This document shows, piece by piece, positions 23,821 through 34,856 of a stretch of 64,000 nt of DNA. The DNA is from Ailanthus altissimus (Eukaryota > Streptophyta > Magnoliopsida > Sapindales > Simaroubaceae): contig OX327703.1 of assembly GCA_946807835.1 (NCBI GenBank), positions 4,719,501 to 4,783,500 on the forward strand, read 5' to 3'. The notes under the pieces are model-generated. The model saw nothing but the letters and a program-made list of their open reading frames with translations. It did not search any database and was not told where the DNA came from. Each line of letters starts with the position of its first letter. Within the stretch, counting starts at the first letter, position 1. The position numbers were made by a program, and so were the translations under genes.

Positions 23821-24018
23821 ATAGGAGATGCGTAGCAGTACATTTCTTATTGTTAATAAATTACGCTTTAGATCATGGGTATAACTGTTATACATTTTTT
23901 AATCTAAAAACGCCCTCCCACTGCTTTACTTAATCCCTTTAATCTCTCAAACGGGATAAGATAGTATAATATTTTAAACTACACAGCGGGAAGTGGATCC
24001 CATTGGGGTTTTACTCCA

Positions 24019-24314
24019 GCCTCACGCTAAAGCAATATTGGCCTTTATAAATCCAACAGGTAGACAACTCTTGTCAATTGTATCTCATACAACTCTTACT
24101 GCTGATCCTAAATACACATTACCCTCACGCTAAAGCAATATTGGGTAACTGTATTTCAGATTAACTCGTCAATGCTCAAATATATGTTACTGACACTATC
24201 CTCACGCTAAAGCAATATTGGATAATATGTTCGCATATATTTGATTCATCTCATGTTTTACCGGCATTAGACCAAGTCACACCGACCAAATCCCTCACGC
24301 TAAAGCAATATTGA
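24019..24314 (-). repeat. Four dispersed copies of a 20-nt leader motif
   Basis: On the minus strand CAATATTGCTTTAGCGTGAG occurs at about 24293-24314, 24200-24221, 24122-24145 and 24019-24043, separated by diverged spacers. All four have TT at the two central variable positions. The plus element has four copies in the same order and context, with AC there (59455-59748). Confidence 0.92.
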
Positions 24315-24659
24315 GAAAGACCATAGTGACCCATCTCACACCGTATTGACAAGACAGACCATTTAAAATATTATCAAATAATATAATAAATTTCAATCTA
24401 ATTAAGAGAGATTTTAATAACAGGCTTTCATATTATATGCTCTCATCACATGAGAGGTTATTCTCAATCAATTATTCATTTCTGTACAAGCACAACTAAC
24501 CCCCACCAGTGGGGGCCCCATTGTGATTACAAAAATAAATAAATAAATAAAATATATTATTTTCTTGGTTTATCATGTAAACTAATAACCATTATTATTA
24601 CATCTCATAAACCCCCACATGCGTAAAATAAAAAGATTTTACTCTTTTTTTTTTTAGTG

Positions 24660-24775
24660 TAAGAACGCTGCGGCGCTGGTCTTGTAGCGCTGCCGCGCTA
24701 GGGCTTCACCCAGCGCTCCAGCGTTCATATGAACGCTGCCGCGCTGGACCTTAGCGCTGCAGCGTTCCAGGTGCT
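24660..24775 (-). repeat. GC-rich GCGCTG-type patch in leader
   Basis: Repeated AACGCTGCGGCGCTGG, AGCGCTGCCGCGCTAG and AGCGCTCCAGCGTTC blocks stand out in an AT-rich context, between the primer-binding site and the 20-nt motif array. A similar patch lies at the same relative place in the plus element (58846-59075). Confidence 0.7.
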
Positions 24776-24893
24776 GTTTTTCACTGGTTTGCATTTTTAA
24801 CACTTAAAATGCATCCCAACAGCTCCGGAACTTGTCCTACAACTTAGCCAACACTTAGCTAACACTAAAAAACCACCCATAACAACACAAATT

Positions 24894-24905
24894 GCTTTGA
24901 TACCA
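24894..24905 (-). promoter_or_regulatory. Primer-binding site (tRNA-iMet type)
   Basis: Minus strand reads TGGTATCAAAGC three bases after the LTR end; the plus element has TGGTATCAGAGC at the equivalent place. This is the usual initiator-Met tRNA complement of plant copia elements. Confidence 0.85.
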
Positions 24906-24907
24906 TT

Positions 24908-27119
24908 TGTTGGGTTATATGGGGTTGTAGTGTAGTACAAATATAAAACTTAGGGTGCTTGCATGTGGGTTGTGTTCATCATACAAACAATATACATATC
25001 TCATACATACATGTGCACAGCGGAAGATTATATATAATGAACACAGAAAATAACATTTGATTAAATTGAAATTCGAAATTGAGAAATATCACCAATGAAG
25101 CCTTTGGATTAATTTTCTTTGAAGTCCACCATGAAATGAATCTTTGATCAATTCTAGCAATCAACAAGGGTGGGTTTGATTGTCTAGAATGGCAGCATCT
25201 TAATCCAGCATATATGTTTAACTCTTAAACATTTTTCAAAGTTAAACAATTTAACTTAATTAAATTTGTTTTTCCTTTTATTCAACTCTTGAATAAATAA
25301 AACAAATTTTGATTTTAGTTATTACATTTAGTAACCATTTATCTAGTTTGTTTTGTTGTTCTAACACTTAAAACACAAAACAAACAATTTCAATTTCTCA
25401 AATTGAATTGGCTCCCAAAATGCAAAACCTATAAACTAAAAACAATTTCAAAAGATTAATGATTTTCAATTTCATTTCACTTTATATACTAATACATAAA
25501 TTCCAAACTAATTTGAATTTCATTTGCATTTCATTTGGCTTAACCTAACCTTAGTTAACATTTAACCATAGTTAGATTACTTTAACTTAACCTTTAAGTT
25601 AATAAATATTTAATTAATTTAACCATAGTTAACTAACTTAACCATGGTTAGGTTAACCTTTACTTAACCATTAAGTAAAGTTAACTAACTTAACCTTATG
25701 GTTAACTTTTAACCTTAGTTAAGTTAAATCATTTATTTAACAATTAAACAAATAAATATTTATTTTAATTATTTTACAATTAAATAATCATAAAGTGAAA
25801 TTACTTTTATATCCTTACTCGGTTACCAAGTTAACCTAAAGTGGGTCCCACCATTTAACCATATACTTTAGTTAACGTAACCTTAGTAATTGCTGAATTA
25901 TACTGTATTGATCAATTCAATACGGTACACTGCCCAAGTGCTCAAAGAGTACATTTCATATTGGGACTCTCTAGGTCTACACCTGATTTGTCAAATGGAA
26001 CTATTCCATTAATCCGTAATCGATGCCCCACGCACACGTTACGAATATTACAAATCAGCGTGTCAGACCATACAAGTTGAGGTCATAACGTATACGTATA
26101 ACCCTTCCATCATTTATACCCTGGATGTGCGGGGATATAGATCAGCACCATCAAATCCCCATTTGCTCATCCAATAATCTTATCTCCAGATTCGTATCTC
26201 GATAAACAATATACGCAAACATTTTTGCTATATTGTTTAACCCTGTGGGAAACTCTTTTCCCGGGTTTATGCTTGTGGCCACAAGACTTTATGAAATACA
26301 ATCTCGGAGCATCGGATATACAACTTACCTACGTAAGCTGATGGATCCCGTATCTACGCACACCGGACTCCATGAGCATCGGACCATACCCAGCGACACA
26401 TAGCGGTCAGACCATGAAAGGTCTCTGACATATGTGGAACCAAAGCATGATGGATCACTCACAAGACCACCGTGGCGCTCAGGTCAAAGGACCACGATTA
26501 CTACTCAACTCGAGAGGACCTTCCTTTGACGGTTTCATAGGATATCTATTGGGGTCCTCATAAGTCTGTTCAGTATCCAGTCCTGACTGGATACCCGCAT
26601 GTCTATACAAGCTCTAAGCTCATGGTCAGCTAAGAACAACCATCTGAACCAGTCAGATATAGACATACACTAATCTATATATTGTGAAATCACCGATAGA
26701 CCCGCATGGATGATCATAGATCAGGAACATTATATTTGAGACATACTTACATAATGATATTTCTTAGCACCTATTGCAACTCTTTGCAACTATATCATTA
26801 TAAGTATACTCTCAGGTCTTTGTCTCATTATAGACAATGTTCTAACTCTTTAGACCTCGCTGACTCTTATAAACTGATAACTATTAACAGTGCTAACTAT
26901 TAGCATTTATAACTCTCAGCTTTGATAACTATTAGTTCTGGTCTAAACTCCTTTAAACCAGATCTGAACTATTTCAGATCAAACAATGTCTGTAATGTTA
27001 CAAGCATTTTACCATATTTATATGATATTAACAATCTTTATTCGAAATGTTTATTGTATAAATATTAACAATTAATATTCATACAATATTGGAATGGCAC
27101 GTGAGCACCAACTCCAACA
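24908..27119 (-). repeat. 5' LTR of the minus-strand copia element (2212 bp)
   Basis: On the minus strand it starts TGTTGGAGTTGGTGCTCACG and ends ...CCCAACA just before the primer-binding site. The central part aligns with 1369-3412 and 56677-58722 (for example GGTCAGACCATGAAAGGTCT read on plus at 26405). It is longer than its relatives, partly through the AACC/GTTAAC-rich block at about 25540-25740. The following base, 27120, is the first base of duplication copy 2. Confidence 0.85.
25540..25740. repeat. AACC / GTTAAC-rich minisatellite-like block in LTR
   Basis: Imperfect, partly palindromic repeats of TTAACCATAGTTAACTAAC type in both orientations. The corresponding part of the sister LTRs is TATA-type AT-rich sequence instead, so this is an element-specific expansion. 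Confidence 0.6.
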
Positions 27120-28140
27120 TATACAACCACAATGGTAAACTCAAAATCTAACTTATTTATAAATACACAAGAGCATATTGAGTCAAATCTGGTTAAGTAT
27201 TCATTTAGGTAGTTTTACCATATAAGCATTGATTATTTTGATCGATACAAAAATCTTTGTAGCTTGATTGAATACAGATTGTGATTATATACTTTTAGCA
27301 TGTTGAATTCTTCAAAGATTTTTAAGTGAATATTTACGCTAAATGACATATACAGGTAAGCTGTCACTATATTTATAAGACACATATCAAATTTTTCTGA
27401 TACTATCAAACTTTATTAAAAATTAAATATAATTATGTTAATTATAAGGGAATAAGTTTCATCATAATCAATACTAGGTCTTTACGAAAAATTTTGAACA
27501 ACGAGTCTTACTTTATATCTAATGATCTCGTTATTTTTGTACAAAAACTTATTTATATCTTATAGGTTTGACATCTTTAGGTGTTCAAATTATAGATCTA
27601 AATACTTCACACTTGGCTAAAGAAATCAATTTTGCTTGAATTGCTTTTTTTTTTTTCCATTAGATCCAGTCATGAATTTTTTCACATTCATCAACAGTTC
27701 ATGGCTCAAAATTATCATTTATAATTTCAATAGCTACTGTAAATAAAAACACATTGTCGACAATCACATTTTCACATTTCTAATGTGTAAGTATAATTTG
27801 TACTATTTTTTTTATTTTGAAATTTTTGTACCTCTTCTAGAGCTAATGTCTCTTTTCGAACTTTTATCTCTTTAGGAACATGTGTCTCATCTGGACTAAT
27901 GTCTATTCTGGGACTTTTGTCTCTTTAAGGACTATGTTTCTTCAATAACTTATATATTTTTCTAGACTTATGTCTTTTCAGAGACTTATATCTCTTCAAG
28001 AACTATTAACTCTTATAATGTAAATGATTATGTAGATGTATTGGCTTGAGCATAATTTTTAATAGGATCCTAATTTTTTTTTCTTCTTCCACGGAATAAT
28101 ATCTTTTGAACTAAGCGGTATGACACGCTTCTTGTGTGCA
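27120..28140 (-). pseudogene. Decayed copia pol fragment, copy 2
   Basis: Duplicate of 16265-17255, covering the linker before RT and part of RT. It is cut at 27120 by the adjoining LTR and contains many stops. Confidence 0.7.
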
Positions 28141-28143
28141 ACA

Positions 28144-29278
28144 TGTTGGAATTTGTGCTCATGTGCTATCACAAATTTATATGAATATTATCATTTCATA
28201 TTTATGTAATAAATAAATATTTTATTAAATTACTAGTTATTTTTATTAGGTAAGATGCTTGTAACATTTCAGACATTATATTGATCTGAAAGAATTCAGA
28301 TCAGGTCTAAAGAGTTAGAACTTTATCTGAAATGGGACAAAGAACTGAGAATATACTAACAATGATATAGTTTCAAAGAGTTGCAAGCGTTGCTAAGAAA
28401 TATCATTGTATAAGTATATTATCAAAATATTTATTCTTGATTTATTTTCACCGATGTAGAGTTTATTGAGTGGAGCCGATTAATATAGATTAGTGTATAT
28501 CTATATTTGAATTGTCCAGATGATTAATCTTAACAGACCATAAGTTTAGTGGAAGCTCGTATAGATATACAGGTATTCAATGAGGATTGGATACTGAATA
28601 AGATTCAATTAAGATCTCCAATAGATATCTCATAAATCTATCAGTAGAGGGTTTTCTCGAGTTGAGTAGTATTCGTAGTCCTTTAACCTAAGCACCATGG
28701 TGGGCTTGTGAGTGATCCATCATACTTAAGTTTCATACATGTCAGAGACCTTTTATGGTCTGACTGCTAGGTGTTGTTGGTATGATCCGATACTTATAGA
28801 GTCTGGTGTGTGTAGATATAGGATCCGTCAGCTCATATAGGTGAGTTAAATATCCAAATACTCTAAGGTTGTATTCTAGGAAGTCTTATGACCATAAACA
28901 TTTAACCCGAAGAAGAGTTTCCTGTGCTATAAATAATATTGTAAAAGAGTTTACGCATATTGTTTATCGAAATATGAATCAAAGAGATAAGTTTATGGTT
29001 GAGCAATATAGAATTTGACGGTGTTAATCTATGTCTCCGCTTTTTTAGGATATTAATAATGGAGAGATTGTACGAATATGGATTAACATTAACTTATATG
29101 GTTTAACTAGCCATTTTGTATTATCCATAACGTGTGTGTGTAGGGCATTAGTTATGGACTTACGAAAATGTTTCGTTAGACAAATGGGTATGAACCTAGG
29201 GAATCTCACTATATGAAATGTACTCGTTAAGCACGTGGGTAACGCACCAGATTAAATTGTTCAATTCGAAAAGTTTTT
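28144..29278 (+). mobile_element. 5' part of a copia LTR, copy 2
   Basis: Starts TGTTGGAATTTGTGCTCATG and parallels 17267-18400, with the same 3' breakpoint. The junction ATTCGAAAAGTTTTTAAAAA is the empty site that reveals the solo LTR insertion in copy 1. Confidence 0.8.
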
Positions 29279-30454
29279 AAAAAATATTTATTTATTTTAG
29301 GGTCTCTCAAAAAGTAGTTAAGGTTTAAATATTAAATTTAAAATTGTGTCAAATAAAATTTGATATTTTTATCTATCTAGTATATATCTTAAATTGTACT
29401 AATAATTTATATAATTACTAAATTAAGTATTAATAAATAAAATTATAAAATAATTATTATTTTATAATATATTTTATTCTGCCATTAATTAAATCAAATA
29501 AATTTGATTCTTTAGTTTACCAATTCATTGTCATTTGTTATAATACTATTGGTTAATCTAAAAGATAAAGGCTATATGTTTTTATTTAATTGGCCAAAAT
29601 AAATTACAATAACTATTTATTTGATTTTTCTTTGTCAAGCAAAGAGATTGAATTTGTATAACCGGCAATAAATTAAAGCTACATAGTCACCGATTGCCTT
29701 TTACCTTTGCCACCAAGCTAAGTTTTATGACTAAGTAATTCAATTATCTTATCATGCTTTGTCAAGTGACAGCCAAGTCTTTTTTTATTGGTTCATTTAA
29801 TGGTAACGGTGGCTTGAAAGAAGTTATTTGAGAGAAATTAATTTAAAGTGAATTTAAAAATGCTTTTAAAGGTCAAGTGTTAATTGAGAAACCAAAAATT
29901 AATTTAAGTAAAATAAATAGTTAAATTTTAAGAGATACCAAAATAAAAGTTGCTTTAAATTAAATATATTAATGAAAAAAAGTAAGTTATTATTTTAATT
30001 TAAGAAAACCCACCATATTTTTAATTAAAATTGTTTAAAACACATTTCAAGAGTGAATTTTTTAAATTTCATTAGTATAATAAAATTATTTTAAATGTGT
30101 GTTTTAATTCGTTGCATTATATGTATAATATATTTATTATTAAATTGTGTAAAATTCACATAATCACCTATAGTATTGTGTAGACGCATAGAGCATCCAA
30201 CACAACAAACGATTCATTAGCTATTTTTTTTTATTAGATTATTTTATAAAAACAGTCATCCAAAATCATGTATTAATAACTGATAAATATGATTTGATTA
30301 CTTTTGATATATATACATATAAATACATCTAGTAATTTATTTGTAATTCTTTAAAAATAATCAATCATTCACACTTTATTTTTTACATTAATTTATGCGT
30401 GGATCCTAATAAGACATATTATCACTTTATATATCTTTATTATATGTTGAAGAG

Positions 30455-30830
30455 TTCTCATATATTTGCTTCAGAATGCTGAATTACTAGGTGAGTTTAG
30501 TGGATTTGCATGTTCATATTGGAGTCTACGAGTGAGTTATCAGTTGTTTGCTAATAACAGCTTGGGTTTTTGTAAACCCACTTTGCATGATTGTTCAGCT
30601 ACGAAGAGGGTTATCTACAAGTATGAAACAATGTTAGGGCATAAGATTAATTTTGAAAAAATCGGCTATTACATTTAGTCCAAATCTCCCTTTGAATATG
30701 CAAGGCTCTAGTATGGATTTATTTGGTTTATCTCGAAGTGAATAGCATTGCCGATATCTTAGTCTCCATTCTGTTGTTGGTATGAATAAGAGGTTCATTT
30801 TTCAACATATTATGAAACGTGTGGGACATC
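30455..30830 (+). pseudogene. Non-LTR retrotransposon (LINE) RT fragment, copy 2
   Basis: Duplicate of 20611-20985. The ORF at 30466-30678 differs from copy 1 at only two residues (Thr to Ala in FSGF-A-CSYW; Arg to His in MLG-H-KINF). The catalytic box again reads FANN, so the loss predates the duplication. Confidence 0.75.
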
Positions 30831-31839
30831 GATTTCAACCTTATAAAAAAAAATAGAGAAAAAAATTGTAATTTTAAATTGTAGACGGAGGAGCTGTTTG
30901 ATATTATGAAAAGTATGTTAAGTAAATTTTATTTAAAAAATTTAACAAATAAATGTTTAAGTGAAAGATATCCGAAGCACTTTCTTAAGGTGCAAATATC
31001 TCTATTCTTTTTTAGAATAATTTTTTGATTACGAATTAGACGGTCCTAAAAGATTTGGACTCTTTTTCCAATCTAATGTTTTCTAATCTTTTAAGGAGAA
31101 TATGCCACTAAGACATTCTAAAACTAAGATTTAATAAAATCTTAATTTTTCTTAATAGGCATCAAAACTCATCATTTTAGTGGTATTCCAATGTAATATA
31201 GTGGTATTCTAAAATGTTTTGTATTAAGAGCAAAATAAATTAAGTTTGAGGAGGAAATTTTTGAAACTGAGAATAATGTATTGATATAGTAATAGAATTA
31301 TGAGTATGTCTTGTACCTAACACTAGTTAACATAACTTATATTTAATTGCATATAATGTAATAACAACCCCTTTTTCCATTTTAATATTAAAATGACTAA
31401 AAATTTGGTTTCATTGATTCATTCATTGTCTCAATGTTAGAAAAGTTAGTAGCAAGAACAAAGATCAATGACTGTTCATATGCAATTACTAAATGCAATC
31501 AGATCTTGCTAATATATAACTCTTGAGTATGACCCGTTGTACTTGTTACTTTATGCTTTATTTCGCTATTTCATTTCTTTATTTATTTTCTTATAAATTG
31601 ACACAAATTTTATTGAGTTCTCAATTATTATTGAAGTGTCCAATAAAATTATTTACCATACGAATTCTAAAGAAGATCACATATGCAATAACTTTAGTAT
31701 GATCTTAAATAATTACGATCTTGTCTTCTAAACCATTATTTTTTCAGCAAAACCTTATTAAACACAATAAAAATTATTTCATTTTCATATCTTGTAGTAA
31801 CATTTGCATTCATTTAACACAAGAAGGCAACAACAAGAG

Positions 31840-32223
31840 ATCTATAATTAATTAGATTCAAGTGAAGGTAATACAACCCTTGATATAAACCTACTTACTG
31901 AATGTCTCTAAAATATTCATAAAATTATTTTCAAAAATTATTTTGCAGGCTCCATTCAACAAAGAGTAGCGGAATGCAGCTTATATATCATGGGATACAT
32001 GAAAGATATAATAAATGATCCTGACATACTCTTATAAAATGTAAGCTCTTTCTAAATTAATTACTAGTTGTTGTGACATATATGTATGTATATGTTCATT
32101 TTATAAATTTCTTATTTCTTGTATTTAATCTTTTTCAAATTCATGGGTAAGAATAAATATACCAAAGAAGAAATTTATAAGATTCCTGTAGATTGGGTGC
32201 CCTTCGTATCTACAAAGCTATAA
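31840..32223 (+). pseudogene. Ulp1-like (C48) protease fragment, copy 2
   Basis: Duplicate of 21987-22360 with the same three pieces. The conserved Trp codon of INWIQVK is TAG here, the middle exon ends in a stop (DPDILL then TAA), and its acceptor keeps GCAG. It is clearly non-functional. Confidence 0.6.
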
Positions 32224-33188
32224 AATAAATACGACATATAAAATTTTTGCTCTGCCTACTTAAGTGAAGCTACTTAATCTCTTTCTTTATTAGATGTTCA
32301 GTTGTCAATTTTTCCTTTTTTTTTTCTTTGTTTAAGTGAAGCTAAAACTTTGGTTTTTTTTTTTTCTTTGATTTTGGATATGGAAACATTAAGGTGGATA
32401 TTGGTTTTCTCACTTGGAAGTTGTCCTTCATTTTGAAAGATTGTATTTATAAGCTGACTGACTATGTTGTTGGCAGTGCTACTGAACATTGCTGCTAATT
32501 GTGTTACTGGATGATATTGGATCTTGCCTTCAGTGCTGCTTCATTTAGTTGCTAGATTACTGTTTTTCTATCACTTAGTTCACTGTGGATTGGTGCTATA
32601 TTAGTGGCTGGATTACAAATTTGCTATTATAGTTCTTTTTATTTTTTATTTTTTAAAAGGTAAAGAGAGTGTGTAAGTATAAAGAGTTTTTAAAGTCGAA
32701 TTTGAATAACAATATAGCATAAAAGTTTAACAACCATCGAACCATATTCTTAAAGACACAAACTTACTGTTATAGTTATTGTATTATTATTTTGTTAATT
32801 ATTAAGTCGATATAATTTTATTAATTTATTACAAACTTGTTAATATATTATAAATTTAATGGATATTACTTGGATTACCAATTTCTTGTTGCTAACTGTT
32901 GATGTATTAGTAGCTTGTTGATGTATAAGAGTTCATCTATTTTATCATTATGGATATTTACTTAAATATAAATTAATTATATATTATATATAAATATAAA
33001 TTATTAAAATATTCAATAAAATATTTTTTGTGTAATAAATGAAATCAAATTCATATTATCATTTAATAATATTAATTTATCATTGAGATATAAGGGCAAT
33101 TATTGCTAATGTCATAATATGTCAATAACATGACATCATAATTATTACGTTATCTCACACAATATTTGTTATATCATCAACCACGTGT

Positions 33189-34856
33189 AATACCAATTTT
33201 CATTTGACATATAAATGTTATAACCTTACGATAGAATATTTTTATTATATAAAAACTCTAAAACTGTTAAGTGACAGATTTTATTTATTACTAATTAGTA
33301 AGTTCATTTAAAATGATAAATGAATTCTATCATAAATCTTTCTTTATGATAATGATTAATTTATTTTTTTAGTAGTGAATGCATGTTAACAAACATTAAC
33401 CCTATGATTAAAAAAATGTTAATTTCATTTTTTTTATTCCATATCTTATCAAACCTCAAACTCTCCTAATAAACTTTAACAATGAAGAATTAGACACAGC
33501 AGTTCAATTGAAAGAAGAAAATGTTGGTTTTTTTTCCTTCTATTTTATTCTCATTTCAATTTTTGTGTATTTTAGTAATAAAAAACCGTTGGATATTTTA
33601 ATAATATTTTAAAATAAACAAAATAAAATAGAGACAATTAGAAAAATATAAAACAAAAATAAAATTATAAACTAGCATTGAGTATAAATTTAATACCGTA
33701 ACGCTAAAGAAGTAGTGTCGTGATGCTAAAATCAAAATATTTAGTGTTGTGGCATTAAAAAAGTAATACCACAACATTAATTATTAAATGTAATTATTAA
33801 AAAAATCACTGTGCCTTTTTTTAACAATTGTGACTCTTTAAAAGAGTTTAAGATTTATTATCAAAATTATTATTTTGTAAAAACATAAATAATCTTAAAA
33901 ATAATACTTTGCACGCCTTGACAACTATTTTAAGTTTTATTCTTCATTCATTTTCACAACAAAAGTGTATTTTTTGTAATTATGATAAATTTATATTAAT
34001 TTAATAGTTTATGAATTTAGTAAATGACAGAACTCTAGCCTACGGATTGTTGAGTAAAATGCACTCGACATCACTAAATGATGCCTTATAGTAATTTTAA
34101 AATTCTAATTAACCACAACAAAAATTATAAACTTGGTGTTTAATAAGCAAAGTTAAAATTTTCTTACATCTTAACTCCACAATGTCTCTAATGTCATGCG
34201 TGACTGTCTCATTAGAAGATTAAGAAAACATTAAATTAGAAAATGGATGTTATTGAAAATAATTCAGTTTGAATCATGTAATTTAGGAAAATTTTCAAAA
34301 ATAACTTCTATTTTAATGTATTATTATTTTTAATTACCATAAAATTTCTATTTTTTGTAGTTAAAAGATTAAAAATTGGACCTTTTTACTCCTGATGCCT
34401 ATTTCCCTTTTCTTTTCATTATTAAATTTTTTTTTCTCTGATTAATGATTTATGTTGCGATAAATTTTAATAAAATGAGTAAATATTATAAAAAATAATA
34501 ACTATTGTGAAAAATAATTTAAAAATTTGAAAATATGATAAAAATTATTGATTTTAAATTCTGATCGCGACGCAAGCAGCGCACGCAATGTATGCATGTT
34601 CATGCTATGTGTAATGCATAAGTACGTGTGCATTGTACGTAACCCAGGACTGTCGCAGCTAGTGCCTAGAATTGATAATTTTTGCTAATTTTTTGAATTT
34701 TTATGCTATTCTTTTATCAATTTTTTATAATATTTATTAATTTTTTTATAATATTTATTTATTTAATAACATTTATTATAACATAAATTATTAATTGGAT
34801 AAAAAAAATTTCAATATTGAGAAGAGAAGAAATATGTTTTAGATGTAAAAAAAATT
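33189..34856. other. AT-rich unique region
   Basis: No gene visible. It contains imperfect repeats of a TGTTGTGGCATTA type at about 33690-33780 and a short mixed-composition stretch at 34560-34660. The stretch beginning AGGAAAATTTTCAAAAATAA at about 34287 is matched inverted near 37133-37154, perhaps the end of an older element around the foldback element. Confidence 0.4.

Larger units (their letters stand above)
23332..27119 (-). mobile_element. Truncated Ty1/copia element at the duplication junction
   Basis: Read on the minus strand: LTR (27119-24908), primer-binding site, leader with a GC-rich patch and four copies of a 20-nt motif, a 22-bp tandem array, then a fragment matching the protease region of the plus element (GAGATACCGCTTGTTATTCT versus TAGATACCGCATGCTCTTCT near 60873). 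It then stops at 23332, where copy 1 of the segmental duplication ends. Gag is largely deleted, and integrase, RT and the 3' LTR are absent. It is the same family as 56677-63259, in opposite orientation. Confidence 0.82.
27120..33188 (+). repeat. Segmental duplication, copy 2
   Basis: Begins at the base after the minus-strand LTR and corresponds to 16265 in copy 1, inside the codons of the copia RT active site. It runs collinear to CCACGTGT at 33188. It lacks the solo LTR present in copy 1. Between the named fragments (29279-30454, 30831-31839, 32224-33188) I see only AT-rich non-coding sequence. Confidence 0.93.

Noticed and set aside
24019..24314. Regularly spaced identical repeats resembling a CRISPR array
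   Set aside because: Spacing is irregular (75-170 bp), there are only four copies, and they lie in a plant copia leader; a CRISPR locus is not expected in this context.
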